In this document: piece after piece, positions 32,128-41,088 of the stretch
Layout: every line of letters starts with the position of its first letter
Position numbering within the stretch: position 1 is the first letter of the stretch
From: Gammaproteobacteria bacterium
Lineage (GTDB): Bacteria; Pseudomonadota; Gammaproteobacteria; Pseudomonadales; Azotimanducaceae
DNA: 41,351 bases
Assembly: GCA_009839505.1 (NCBI GenBank)
Contig: VXPO01000161.1
Coordinates: 1 to 41,351 of the forward strand
Direction: 5' to 3'
Position numbers and translations under genes: made by a program
Notes under the pieces: generated by a model
Databases searched by the model: none
What the model saw: the letters and a program-made list of their open reading frames with translations, nothing else
Told to the model about the DNA's origin: nothing

Positions 32128-33351
32128 CTAGTACGTGATCGACGTATCGAGCGTCACCCAGCGGCCATTGCGGACAACGGAAAGGGCAGACTCCGAAACG
32201 CCCTTGTGGTCGTCGGGCCCGAAGACCACCTTGTAGCCGAAGATGTCCGTGTAGTCATTGATCGACTCCATGGCCTCGATGAACTTCGTCCGCGTAAGCT
32301 CGCGGCCGGCCCTTTCCAGTGCCACCACCACGAGGTCGGCACCACGATAGCCCTCCATGGCCGGCAAACCTGCCTCCTCACCGTACTTCTCTCGGTAGCG
32401 ACGCATCCAGTCGCGCTGTTCCTCGGTCAGCGTCTCGTCGTCCTCGTAGATCTTGGCCATGTGCACGAATGCGTAGTAGCCCTCGCCGGAACCGGTCTCG
32501 TGATCCGCGATCACCTGGCCGTAGGCGGCGTTGTTGCCGACCCAGTCGACGTCCTCCCAGCCCAGCTTGCGGGCCGCCTCCAGGATGAGGATTGTGTCCC
32601 GGTGTACCGTGCCCATGAGCACGAGATCGCAGCCGGCGTTGCGCAGCCGGATGAGCGGCGCGGTGAATTCGCTGTCGGTGATCTTGTAGGCCGCCATCTC
32701 CGCGATCTCGAGGCCCATTGCCGCCGCCTGGTCCCGGGCGCCCTCGGCGATCTCAAGGCCGTACTCGTTGTTGAGGTACATGACGCAGGGGGTCGTCCGG
32801 CCTTTGTTCTCCACGAAGTACTTCACGGCCGCGCGGATCTCGTCGTAGTAGGTGCCGTGTTGGGAGAACATCAGCTTGCGGAAGGGCTCGACCATGGAAC
32901 GGGCGCCGCTGCCCGGGAAGATGTTGGGCACACCCGCTTCGAACTGTTCCTCCATGACAGCGTTGTTGGTCGGCGTGCCCACGGCCATCAGCATGGCGAA
33001 GATCTTGTCCCGGTGGATCAGCTTGTTGGCGGCGGAAATCGCACGAGGGATCTGGTATTGGGTGTCCTCCGCGATGTAGCGGATCGTGCGCCCATGGACG
33101 CCGCCCGCCGCGTTCACCTCCTCGAAGCGCATGCGTGCGCCGTTCAGGACACCCACCCCCCAGATGGCGATCGCGCCCGACAGGTCGGTGTGGGTTCCAA
33201 GCACCACCTCCGTGTCGGTGACACCGTTGACCTCGGTGGCATCGGCGACCTCGGCGGGGGCGTCGGGTTCCGTTACGTCATCGACGGCGGACTCCTGCGG
33301 TCCGCACGCGGCGAGCACGAGTCCCGCGGCAATCAACACAACTCTCTTCAT
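32128..33351 (-). CDS. LivK-type ABC transporter substrate-binding lipoprotein
   Basis: This periplasmic binding protein of the branched-chain amino-acid (type I fold) family has 407 residues. The N-terminus MKRVVLIAAGLVLAACG is a lipoprotein signal with Cys after LAA. The family block VVLGTHTDLSGAIAIWGVGV follows, then GGVHGRTIRYIAEDTQY. A strong Shine-Dalgarno sequence GGAGG sits six bases before ATG 33351, so the further upstream in-frame start is not needed. It is encoded at the far end of the operon after the CoA ligase. The ligand is unlikely to be a simple amino acid given the neighbours. Confidence 0.93.
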   Translation of the reverse strand: MKRVVLIAAGLVLAACGPQESAVDDVTEPDAPAEVADATEVNGVTDTEVVLGTHTDLSGAIAIWGVGVLNGARMRFEEVNAAGGVHGRTIRYIAEDTQYQIPRAISAANKLIHRDKIFAMLMAVGTPTNNAVMEEQFEAGVPNIFPGSGARSMVEPFRKLMFSQHGTYYDEIRAAVKYFVENKGRTTPCVMYLNNEYGLEIAEGARDQAAAMGLEIAEMAAYKITDSEFTAPLIRLRNAGCDLVLMGTVHRDTILILEAARKLGWEDVDWVGNNAAYGQVIADHETGSGEGYYAFVHMAKIYEDDETLTEEQRDWMRRYREKYGEEAGLPAMEGYRGADLVVVALERAGRELTRTKFIEAMESINDYTDIFGYKVVFGPDDHKGVSESALSVVRNGRWVTLDTSITY

Positions 33352-33379
33352 GGTCTGCCTCCGATTCCGCGCAGTCCGT

Positions 33380-35206
33380 TCAGCCGCCACGATACATGGC
33401 GTCGATCAAGTCCGCATACTTCTCGTTCACGACCTTGCGCTTGAGCTTCTGGGTCGGCGTCAGCTCGTCGTCCTCGGGGTCGAGCAACTGGTCGATCAGC
33501 CGAAAGCGCTTGATGGTCTCCACCTGCGCGAAACGCGTGTTGACCGACTCGATTTCCTCCCAGATCAGATCCTCCACCTCCCGCGTGTGGCAAAGGCTGG
33601 TGTAGTTGGTGAACGGCACATCGTTGTCCTGGGCGAACTTGGTGACGTTCTCGTCGTCGATCATCACCAGGCACGTGAGGTACGGGCGCCGGTCGCCCAC
33701 CACCACGGCGTCGGTGATGTAGGGAGAGAACTTCAACTGGTTCTCGATCTCGCTCGGGGTGATGTTCTTGCCCCCGGCGGTGATGATGATGTCCTTCATC
33801 CGGTCGACGATGTAGACGAAACCGTCGTCGTCGATTCTCCCCACGTCGCCTGTGTGCAGCCAACCCTGGCGAATGGTGTCGGCGGTCTTCTCCGGCTTGT
33901 TCCAGTAGCCCTGGATGACCCCGGGACTCCTGATGACGATCTCGTTCTCCTCGGTCAGCGCCACCTCGACTCCCTCGGCCGCCTTGCCCACGCTGCCGAT
34001 GCGGAAGTCGTCGACCAGGTTCGCGGTGGCGATCCCCGTGCACTCGGTCTGGCCGTAGAGCTCGTACATGGGCTTGCCGAGCGCCCAGTACCAGTCGATG
34101 AGATCCGGGGCGATGGGCGCGGCGGCGGTGGACAGCCAGCGGCACTTGTCGATACCGAGCAGGCGGCGGATGTTTCTCAAGATCAGAACTTCCGCCAGGA
34201 AGAAGGCAGCCCCAAGAGGCAGCGGCACCCGCTTGCGCGCCTTCAGGTAGGCCGCGCGCCGCTCGCCGAGAACGATGGCCAGCCGGTAGGCCGCACGGCC
34301 CAGCGGCGTGCCCTCCTTGAGCTTTATCTGTACGGTCGAGAATTGCTTCTCCCACACCCGGGGCACGGCAAAGTGGATGGTGGGGGAGACCTCCTGCTGG
34401 TCGTGGTTGATGGTCTCCATGCTTTCCACCAGGTTCACGACACATCGCGACTCAATGGTCGTAAAGGTGTAGAACATGCGCCCCGCCACGTGCGCCAGCG
34501 GCAGAAAGCCAAGCTGCTCGTCGGTGTCGAAGACGCCGTAGCAGCGCTGTATCGTGTTCATCATGAACAGCATGTTGGCCTGGCTGATCATCGCCCCCTT
34601 GGGCGGACCGGTAGTACCCGAGGTGTAGGTGAGGATCATGAGATCGTCCGGCTGCGCCTTGTCGATCTCCTCGTCCCACACGGCCGGATTCGCTTGGCCG
34701 TAGTCTCGACCCCGGTCCTGCAACTCCTCGAAGGACATGCACATGGGGTCGTCGAGGCCACGCAGCCCCTCCATGTCGAAGACGATGATCTTCTCAAGCG
34801 TAGGTGTGCGTTCGCGCACCTCGAGCACCTTGTCGAGCTGCTCCTCGTCCTCGGCGAAGTAGAACCGCGTGCCGCTGTCGTTGATGAGGTACTCGACCTG
34901 GTTCGGCGCATCCGTCGGATACACCCCGTTGGTGATGCCGCCCGTGCAGACGACTCCCAAGTCGGCGAACATCCATTCCTTGTTGACCTCGGAGGCGACG
35001 GAACAGGTGTCGCCACGCTCGAGGCCCAGCGCCTTCAGCCCCAGACCCGCGAGCCGCGCCTGCTCTCCGTAGTCCGCCCAGGTGTACTCGTTCCAGATGC
35101 CGAAGTCCTTCTCGCGCAGGGCGACCTTGTCGCCAAGCTCGGCCACGCGTTTGCGGAACAGCGACGGCACCGTGTTGCAACCGTCGATCACCGTCGTCAA
35201 CGCCAC
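33380..35206 (-). CDS. AMP-binding acyl-CoA ligase (long-chain fatty-acid-CoA ligase-like)
   Basis: This enzyme activates a carboxylic acid to its CoA thioester through an acyl-adenylate. The 608-residue product has the P-loop-like motif LTYTSGTTGPPKGAMIS, the adenine-binding YELYGQTECTG, and the hinge GWLHTGDVGRIDDDG with VDRMKDIIITAGGKNI. The GTG 35206 start has GAGGAAG just upstream. It overlaps livF by ten bases, so it is translationally part of the transporter operon. This is good evidence that its substrate is what the transporter imports (inference). Chain length or ring type cannot be read from sequence. Confidence 0.94.
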   Translation of the reverse strand: MALTTVIDGCNTVPSLFRKRVAELGDKVALREKDFGIWNEYTWADYGEQARLAGLGLKALGLERGDTCSVASEVNKEWMFADLGVVCTGGITNGVYPTDAPNQVEYLINDSGTRFYFAEDEEQLDKVLEVRERTPTLEKIIVFDMEGLRGLDDPMCMSFEELQDRGRDYGQANPAVWDEEIDKAQPDDLMILTYTSGTTGPPKGAMISQANMLFMMNTIQRCYGVFDTDEQLGFLPLAHVAGRMFYTFTTIESRCVVNLVESMETINHDQQEVSPTIHFAVPRVWEKQFSTVQIKLKEGTPLGRAAYRLAIVLGERRAAYLKARKRVPLPLGAAFFLAEVLILRNIRRLLGIDKCRWLSTAAAPIAPDLIDWYWALGKPMYELYGQTECTGIATANLVDDFRIGSVGKAAEGVEVALTEENEIVIRSPGVIQGYWNKPEKTADTIRQGWLHTGDVGRIDDDGFVYIVDRMKDIIITAGGKNITPSEIENQLKFSPYITDAVVVGDRRPYLTCLVMIDDENVTKFAQDNDVPFTNYTSLCHTREVEDLIWEEIESVNTRFAQVETIKRFRLIDQLLDPEDDELTPTQKLKRKVVNEKYADLIDAMYRGG

Positions 35207-35961
35207 GTCTTCCTCTGCTTCCAGCGTCGTCGCCCGCGCACGCCCTGGTCCTTCATGCCGAGATAGAACTCCTTGATGTCCGTAGCGTTCTTCAGCCGTT
35301 CGCAGGTGTCCTCCATGACGATGCGGCCGTTCTCCATGACGTAGCCGTAGTCGCCGAGGTCGAGCGCCATCTGCGCGTTCTGCTCCACCAGCAGCATCGT
35401 CATGCTCTGTTCCTCGTTGAGGCGCTTGACGATTTCCGCGATCTCGTGGACGAGTAACGGCGACAGGCCGAGCGAGGGTTCGTCGAGCAGCATCAGCTTC
35501 GGACGCAGCATCAGCGCGCGGCCGATGGCGAGCATCTGCTGCTGGCCGCCGGACAAGAAACCCGCTGCCAGCTTTCGGTTGTCCGCCAGCGCCGGAAAGT
35601 AACCGTAGACGAGGTCGAGGTCGGCACCGATGCCGCCATCCGTTCGCGAGAAGGCGCCCATTCGCAGGTTCTCGTCCACCGTCAGGAAGGGAAATACCTC
35701 CCTCCCCTCCGGCACGTGCCCGATGCCGAGCCGGGCGACCCGGTCGGGGTCACGGTTGGTGATGTCCTCGTCGGCAAAGGTCACGCTGCCTTTCTGGGGT
35801 TCCATGGCGCCGCAGATGGTCTTCAGCACCGTCGTCTTGCCAGCCCCGTTGGCGCCAAGAATCGTCACCACGTCGTGTTCCGCGACTTCGAGAGAAACAC
35901 CCCGGATCGCCATGATCGGACCGTAGTAGGTCTCGATGTTGCGCAGGGCGAGCAGCGACAT
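35197..35961 (-). CDS. livF: LivF-type ABC transporter ATP-binding protein
   Basis: This is one of two ATPase subunits of a branched-chain amino-acid-type importer. The 254-residue product has Walker A LGANGAGKTTVLKTI, the Q-loop region, signature FLSGGQQQMLAIGRAL, and Walker B LMLLDEPSLGLSP. The C-terminus has an extra basic tail (RGRRRWKQRK) that overlaps the ligase start. The open frame extends far upstream, but ATG 35961, two bases after livG, begins the conserved SLLALRNIETYYG. Confidence 0.95.
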   Translation of the reverse strand: MSLLALRNIETYYGPIMAIRGVSLEVAEHDVVTILGANGAGKTTVLKTICGAMEPQKGSVTFADEDITNRDPDRVARLGIGHVPEGREVFPFLTVDENLRMGAFSRTDGGIGADLDLVYGYFPALADNRKLAAGFLSGGQQQMLAIGRALMLRPKLMLLDEPSLGLSPLLVHEIAEIVKRLNEEQSMTMLLVEQNAQMALDLGDYGYVMENGRIVMEDTCERLKNATDIKEFYLGMKDQGVRGRRRWKQRKTWR

Positions 35962-35963
35962 GG

Positions 35964-36779
35964 TCAGTGACCGAGATAGGCGCGCAGCACGTCGGGGTGC
36001 TGTTGGATGTACGTCGGTTCGCCGGTGGCCAGTTCGACGCCGTCGGCCATCGCCATGACTCGGTTCGACACCGTGGCGACCAGGTTCATGTCGTGCGCCA
36101 CCATGGCCACCGTCACACCCAGGTCGGCGACGATGTCCTCGATCCAGAACGACAGGTCCTCGGTCTCTTCCGGGTTCAGTCCCGAAGACGGTTCGTCGAG
36201 TAGGAGAAGCTTCGGCTCCAGGCAAAGCGCACGGGCGATCTCCACCATCTTGCGGGCACCGTAGGGAAGGCTGCCGATTGGTTGTTCGCGGTAGCGCTGC
36301 AGGTCCAACAGGTCGATCACGTCCTCGGCCTTCTGGCGGAACTCAAGCTCCTGGCGACGGGCGCGGGGCAGGAACAGCAGATCGGAGGCGAGACGGGTGC
36401 GTCGGTGAATGTGATGTCCGATCAGCATGTTGGTGAGCACGGTCTCGTGCTCGAACAGTTCCGTATTCTGGAACGTACGGGCGATGCCGAGGGCGGCGAT
36501 CCGATGCGAGGGCACGTTGGTGATGTCCGCGCCCTCGAAGGCCATGGTGCCCGCCTCGGCGTCGTAGAAACGGCTGATGAGGTTGAACACCGTGGTCTTG
36601 CCGGCACCGTTGGGACCGATGATGCTGAACACCTCGCCGGAGCGGATGCTGAAGGACACGTCGCGAACGGCCTTGATCCCACCGAAGCTGACCGACAGGC
36701 CGCTGGCCTCGAACAGCACGTCCTCCGTCACGGCATCGCTTGCGGTCTTGCTCATCGACGTCATCGGACCCGATTTCAT
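35964..36779 (-). CDS. livG: LivG-type ABC transporter ATP-binding protein
   Basis: This is the second ATPase subunit. The 271-residue product has Walker A IGPNGAGKTTVFNLIS, ITNVPSHRIAALGIARTFQN typical of LivG, the family's altered signature SLPYGARKMVEIARAL, and Walker B LLLLDEPSSGLNPEE. ATG 36779 overlaps the livM TGA as ATGA, indicating coupled translation; ATG 36764 and ATG 36755 are alternatives. Confidence 0.95.
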   Translation of the reverse strand: MKSGPMTSMSKTASDAVTEDVLFEASGLSVSFGGIKAVRDVSFSIRSGEVFSIIGPNGAGKTTVFNLISRFYDAEAGTMAFEGADITNVPSHRIAALGIARTFQNTELFEHETVLTNMLIGHHIHRRTRLASDLLFLPRARRQELEFRQKAEDVIDLLDLQRYREQPIGSLPYGARKMVEIARALCLEPKLLLLDEPSSGLNPEETEDLSFWIEDIVADLGVTVAMVAHDMNLVATVSNRVMAMADGVELATGEPTYIQQHPDVLRAYLGH

Positions 36780-37852
36780 CGGACCCGCTCCGTGCGCAGG
36801 TAGCTGCGCTGGCGCTTGTAGGTGGCCTTGCGGTAGAGCGGGAACTCGTCGAACCAGGTCCGGATCTTGACCCAGCGGCCGTGGATGCCGAGAGGTTCGA
36901 AGACCAGGAAGAGGATCAGGATCAGGCCGAAGATTCCCGGTTCCAGCCCCGGAATCTCGGCGATCCGCTGCGGCAGCACGTCGCGGGCGAAGGCGATCGC
37001 CTGGGGCAGCAGACCGAGGAAGATCGCGCCGTAGACGATGCCCTGCAGCGACCCCAGGCCACCCACGACCACCATGAGCAGGAGCTGGATGGAGGTCTGC
37101 ACGGTGAAGGCGTCGGGTGCCAGGTAGCCGATCTTGTGCGCGAACAGGCTGCCCGCCAGGCCCGTGAAGGCCGCCGAGAGCGCGAACGCGGTGCATTTGG
37201 TGCGCGCCAGGTTAATGCCCATGCTCTGGGCCGAGACCTCCGAGTCGCGCACCGCGATAAACGCCCGGCCCGTGGGCGAGCGGAGCAGGTTCATGGTCGC
37301 CAGCAGGCTGACGGCGAGCACGCCGAGGCAGACGTAGTAGAACCCCACCGGACCGTCCACGTTGCTTCCCAGCACGGTTGCATCCGGCACGCGGATGCCG
37401 AAGTGACCGCCGGTGACCGCCTCCCAGTGCTCGATCACGAACGCCGAGATGCGCTCGAAAGCCAGTGTCGCGATGGCGAAGTAGATGCCGGTCATGCGCA
37501 GCGCGGGCAGACCGACGATGTAGCCGACGACCGCGCAGAACATCGTCGCCAGCGGCACGGACAGGACGAACGGTAGACCCTGGGTGAGGAAGTACGTGTG
37601 CGCGTAAGCGCCGATGGCGAGGAACGCGGCGTGACCGAGGCTCACGAGGCCGGTGTAGCCAACCAAGAGCATCAGCCCGGTGCCGGCGATGGCCCAGATG
37701 AACACCAGGGCGAACTCGCCCAAGTAGAAGGTGTCGAGAACCAGCGGCGCGAGCAGTACCACGGCGAGCAGGAGTCCGTACCAGAACCGCTGACCCCCAT
37801 GCAGGAACAGGTTCACATCCTGGCCGTAGTTGGTCTTGAGAACGAAGCGCAC
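36776..37852 (-). CDS. livM: LivM-type ABC transporter permease
   Basis: This is a membrane-spanning subunit of the importer. The 358-residue product has multiple hydrophobic helices, beginning with FWYGLLLAVVLLAPLVL. The family block GYTGLVSLGHAAFLAIGAYA follows, then LALRMTGIYFAIATLAF-like sequence and VVGGLGSLQGIVYGAIFLG. GTG 37852 lies five bases after the livH stop. The remaining upstream open frame is antisense or shadow. Confidence 0.94.
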   Translation of the reverse strand: MRFVLKTNYGQDVNLFLHGGQRFWYGLLLAVVLLAPLVLDTFYLGEFALVFIWAIAGTGLMLLVGYTGLVSLGHAAFLAIGAYAHTYFLTQGLPFVLSVPLATMFCAVVGYIVGLPALRMTGIYFAIATLAFERISAFVIEHWEAVTGGHFGIRVPDATVLGSNVDGPVGFYYVCLGVLAVSLLATMNLLRSPTGRAFIAVRDSEVSAQSMGINLARTKCTAFALSAAFTGLAGSLFAHKIGYLAPDAFTVQTSIQLLLMVVVGGLGSLQGIVYGAIFLGLLPQAIAFARDVLPQRIAEIPGLEPGIFGLILILFLVFEPLGIHGRWVKIRTWFDEFPLYRKATYKRQRSYLRTERVR

Positions 37853-37857
37853 CGGTC

Positions 37858-38727
37858 CTAGACCTTCTTCTGCTGCAAGGTGGCGAAGATGCCTTCCGGC
37901 CGGACGATGAGCATGGCCAAGAGCAGGATGAAGGCGCTGACCTCCGACACGCCCGGCGGTAGGAAGAGGTAGACGAACTGTTCCGCGATGCCGATCACGA
38001 GACCGCCGACGATGGCGCCCGGCAGACTGCCGAAGCCCCCCACGATGGCGGCCGCGAACGCCTTGATGCCGACGAAACCCATGAGCGGATCGATCAGACT
38101 TACGGGCGCCACCAGAATGCCGGCGGTGGCCGCGATGGCGGCGGAGATCGCCCACACCAGCGAAAACACCCGCTTGACCGGGATGCCGAGGTAATACGCC
38201 GCCAATTGGTTCTGCGACGCGGCCTGCATGGCGATACCCAGCCGGGTGAAGCGGAAGAACAGGTACAGCAGGGCGCAGAGCAGCGCCGTGCCGACGACGA
38301 TGGCGATATTCTCGTGCCCGATGATGAGACCCTGGATCTCGACGATGCCCCCGGCCAGGGGCGAGTCCAGGGCGCGCGGTTGGTTCCCCCAGATGGCCCC
38401 CGCGACCGCGCGGATCACGAAGCCTAGACCGATGGTCAGCATGAGCACCGCGAACGGCGGTTCGCCGATCATGGAGCGCAGCACGCCGCGCTCGAGGGCC
38501 ATCCCGAAGCCAGCCATGATGAGCAACGTCGCCGCGAACACGAGGACGAACGGCAGACCCGCGAGATTGGCAAGGCTGAACGCCACGAACGCGCCGAGCA
38601 TCATGATGTCGCCCTGCGCGAAGTTGACCATCTCGGTCGCCTTGTAGATCAATACGAAGCCGAGCGCGATCAAGCCGTAGACGCAGCCCTGAGACAGGCC
38701 GATGATCAGCAGTTGCAGGATTTCCAA
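37858..38727 (-). CDS. livH: LivH-type ABC transporter permease
   Basis: This is the first gene of the operon and the other membrane-spanning subunit. The 289-residue product begins with LQLLIIGLSQGCVYGLIALG and has the family blocks YKATEMVNFAQGDIMMLGAF and AFAAAIVGGFGSLPGAIVGG. The start is TTG 38727, with AAGGA about ten bases upstream. No ATG is available near the conserved N-terminus. The operon promoter must lie in the 75-base gap to the divergent gene at 38803; a TATCAT in that gap is a possible -10. Confidence 0.93.
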   Translation of the reverse strand: MEILQLLIIGLSQGCVYGLIALGFVLIYKATEMVNFAQGDIMMLGAFVAFSLANLAGLPFVLVFAATLLIMAGFGMALERGVLRSMIGEPPFAVLMLTIGLGFVIRAVAGAIWGNQPRALDSPLAGGIVEIQGLIIGHENIAIVVGTALLCALLYLFFRFTRLGIAMQAASQNQLAAYYLGIPVKRVFSLVWAISAAIAATAGILVAPVSLIDPLMGFVGIKAFAAAIVGGFGSLPGAIVGGLVIGIAEQFVYLFLPPGVSEVSAFILLLAMLIVRPEGIFATLQQKKV

Positions 38728-38802
38728 ACAGTTGCTGTCCTTGATTAGGCGCGGCGATGATACGGAGTTTGCAGCATCGGCGCATGGGAACCGGACCCAT
38801 CC

Positions 38803-39240
38803 ATGAGTGAGGACGAGGCGTCTCGCGGCTTCCTTCGCCGACGGCTTGCCGGAATGCTCCCGGACAAACGCATCGGCGCCAGGCAGATCGCCGAGAACGT
38901 TGCCTTCGGGGCCGCCGTGCTGGGCGCCGGACACGTCGAACTGGTGGACCACGATGGCTGGTGGTTCATCGCCAGCGAGTTCAACTGGCTCCGGGCCTCC
39001 AAGGTCCACTCCCGGGAGCAGGAGCTGTTCGCGGCGATCCTTCCCTTCCCCGAGCAATCTCCCACGGGGCATCGGGCGGAAATCTACGTGACCGCGTTCG
39101 CCGCCGAAGCCTACTTCCGCATCGGCGACGCCGTTACCTGGATTCGTGGATCCGCCGTCAACGGGCCGTTGCCGGACGTGGGCGTGGTTCCGTCCTGGTG
39201 CACCAACGTGCTCGCCTTCAGGATGGCCGCGTACCCATGA
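38803..39240 (+). CDS. Hypothetical protein
   Basis: The 145-residue soluble protein is not recognised as a family member. The sequence has ordinary coding character (HVELVDHDGWWFIASEFNWL, EIYVTAFAAEAYFRIGDAVT, SWCTNVLAFRMAAYP). It contains several tryptophans and a mixed alpha/beta pattern. It is transcribed away from the liv operon and convergent with ychF, separated from it by a family-B repeat. Confidence 0.75.
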   Translation: MSEDEASRGFLRRRLAGMLPDKRIGARQIAENVAFGAAVLGAGHVELVDHDGWWFIASEFNWLRASKVHSREQELFAAILPFPEQSPTGHRAEIYVTAFAAEAYFRIGDAVTWIRGSAVNGPLPDVGVVPSWCTNVLAFRMAAYP

Positions 39241-39266
39241 ACTCTTGGCCGTCTGGCAACTGACGC

Positions 39267-39352
39267 GTCGGGGCGACGCTTGTCGTCGCCCGTGTTCGTT
39301 CAACGCAGACAGTCCGTACGTCAGCGCGGGCGACCACAAGGGTCGCCCCTAC
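39267..39352. repeat. Family-B REP/BIME-like inverted pair, copy 3
   Basis: GTCGGGGCGACGCTTGTCGT starts at 39267, with the opposite unit GGGCGACCACAAGGGTCGCC ending in CCTAC at 39352. The spacing between the units resembles copies 1 and 2. It lies between two convergent genes, where its stems could also act as a bidirectional terminator. Confidence 0.8.
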
Positions 39353-39379
39353 GAAAATACCGGTCGGCACCCGAGCCCG

Positions 39380-40471
39380 TTAGACGTTGAAACGGAAGTG
39401 GACGACGTCGCCGTCCTGGACGATGTAGTCCCTGCCCTCCAGCCGTCGCCGGCCGGCTTCCCGGGCGCCGTTCTCGCCACCGTGGGCAACGAAATCCTCG
39501 TAGGAGATCACCTCCGCGCGGATGAAGCCGCGCTCGAAGTCGGTGTGAATCACGCCGGCTGCCCGGGAGGCGGGCGTTCCGAACGGAATCGTCCAGGCAC
39601 GCGCTTCCTTGGGTCCTGCGGTGAAGTAGTGATGCAGACCGAGCAACCGGTAGCCGGCGCGGATCACCCGATCGAGACCTGGGTCGTCGACGCCCAGATC
39701 GCGTAGGAATTCCTCCCTCTCGTGGACGGCAAGTTCGCTGATCTCGGCTTCGATCTTGGCGCAGACCGGCACCACTTCCGCGTTCTGTCGCGCCGCGATC
39801 GCCCCGACTTCGTCGAGCGCGGCATTGTCCGTGAAGCCTTCCTCGTCGACGTTGGCGATGAACATGACCGGCTTGGCCGTGAGGAAATGGCACTCGCTCA
39901 AGAGTTCCGCCTCGGTGCCGTCCAGTCCGAGAGTCCTAACCGGTTCGCCGCGACCGAGACCGTCCCTGACGCGATCGAGGACTCCGACCAAGCGGCGTGC
40001 ATCCTCATCGCCGGCGTTGGCCATGCGGCGGTTGCGGTCGTGGACGCGGTCGGCGGTCTCAAGATCGGCCAGCGCCAGCTCGGTGTCGATCACCTCGATG
40101 TCGTCGCCCGGGGAGACCCGCCCAGAGACGTGCGCGACATTCGCGTCCTCGAAACAACGCACGACGTGGGCGATGGCGTCCGTCTCGCGGATGTGGGCGA
40201 GGAACCGGTTGCCGAGACCCTCTCCGTCTGCGGCGCCCGCCACGAGGCCCGCGATGTCGACGAACTCCATGGCGCTCGGCACGACCTTCTGAGGGCCGAC
40301 GATTTCGGCGATGCGGGCGAGCCGCTGATCGGGCACGGGCACGACGCCGGTGTTCGGCTCGATCGTGCAGAACGGAAAGTTCTCCGCGTCCACGGACGCC
40401 TGGGTCATGGCGTTGAACAGGGTGGACTTGCCGACGTTGGGCAGGCCCACGATGCCGCAGTTGAAACCCAC
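39380..40471 (-). CDS. ychF: Redox-regulated ATPase YchF
   Basis: This is a ribosome-associated Obg-family P-loop protein that hydrolyses ATP rather than GTP. The 363-residue product has G1 [14 protein letters not shown], the YchF block [17 protein letters not shown] with [20 protein letters not shown], and a C-terminal TGS domain ([38 protein letters not shown]). GTG 40471 shares one base with the pth TAG stop, so the pth-ychF order is a coupled pair, as in many gammaproteobacteria. Confidence 0.97.
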   Translation of the reverse strand: MGFNCGIVGLPNVGKSTLFNAMTQASVDAENFPFCTIEPNTGVVPVPDQRLARIAEIVGPQKVVPSAMEFVDIAGLVAGAADGEGLGNRFLAHIRETDAIAHVVRCFEDANVAHVSGRVSPGDDIEVIDTELALADLETADRVHDRNRRMANAGDEDARRLVGVLDRVRDGLGRGEPVRTLGLDGTEAELLSECHFLTAKPVMFIANVDEEGFTDNAALDEVGAIAARQNAEVVPVCAKIEAEISELAVHEREEFLRDLGVDDPGLDRVIRAGYRLLGLHHYFTAGPKEARAWTIPFGTPASRAAGVIHTDFERGFIRAEVISYEDFVAHGGENGAREAGRRRLEGRDYIVQDGDVVHFRFNV

Positions 40472-41088
40472 TATTCCGGCTCCTCGGACTCCGCCGATTC
40501 CGCGCCGGGGGGTGGCGCATGGAAGACGTTCATGGCCTGCTGCAGTTCGCCGTCGAGGACGAGAGCAAGCACCTCGTCGCTGACCAACGATCCCCGATCA
40601 GCCAGTTCCCGCTCCGCTGTCGGCATGCGGACCCCTGTGAGATAGGCCACCATGTCCCCGGCGGCGCCCGGATGGCCGACGCCGATGCGCAGACGAGCGA
40701 AACCCCGGTCGTTGCCAAGCGCCGCGATGATGCTCTTTAAACCGTTGTGGCCGTTGTGGCCGCCCCCGGTCTTCAGGCGGCAGATGCCCGGTGGGAAGGC
40801 AACCTCGTCGTAGGCCACGAGAATCTCAGCAGGCTCGATCTTGTAGAAACGGGCCACGGCACCGACAGCGTCGCCCGACAGGTTGACGTAGGTGGATGGA
40901 AACAGCAGGCGAAGATCCCGACCAAGGATGTCTCCGCGTCCGATCAGTCCTCTGAACTTGGCCTGCTCCTCCAATCGGATACCGAAGCGGGCCGCAAGTG
41001 ACTCAAGCCAGACAGCACCGACGTTGTGGCGGGTGCGCGCATAACGCGGTCCCGGATTGCCGAGGCCGACAATCAAGCGGATGGACAC
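40471..41088 (-). CDS. pth: Peptidyl-tRNA hydrolase
   Basis: Pth releases peptides from peptidyl-tRNAs that drop off ribosomes. The 205-residue product shows [18 protein letters not shown] with the catalytic histidine (RHN), [11 protein letters not shown], the acid residue in [11 protein letters not shown], and [13 protein letters not shown]. The C-terminal tail is short and acidic ([10 protein letters not shown]). It lies first in the pair with ychF. The usual upstream neighbour (ribosomal protein L25) is not reached before the window ends. Confidence 0.96.
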   Translation of the reverse strand: MSIRLIVGLGNPGPRYARTRHNVGAVWLESLAARFGIRLEEQAKFRGLIGRGDILGRDLRLLFPSTYVNLSGDAVGAVARFYKIEPAEILVAYDEVAFPPGICRLKTGGGHNGHNGLKSIIAALGNDRGFARLRIGVGHPGAAGDMVAYLTGVRMPTAERELADRGSLVSDEVLALVLDGELQQAMNVFHAPPPGAESAESEEPE

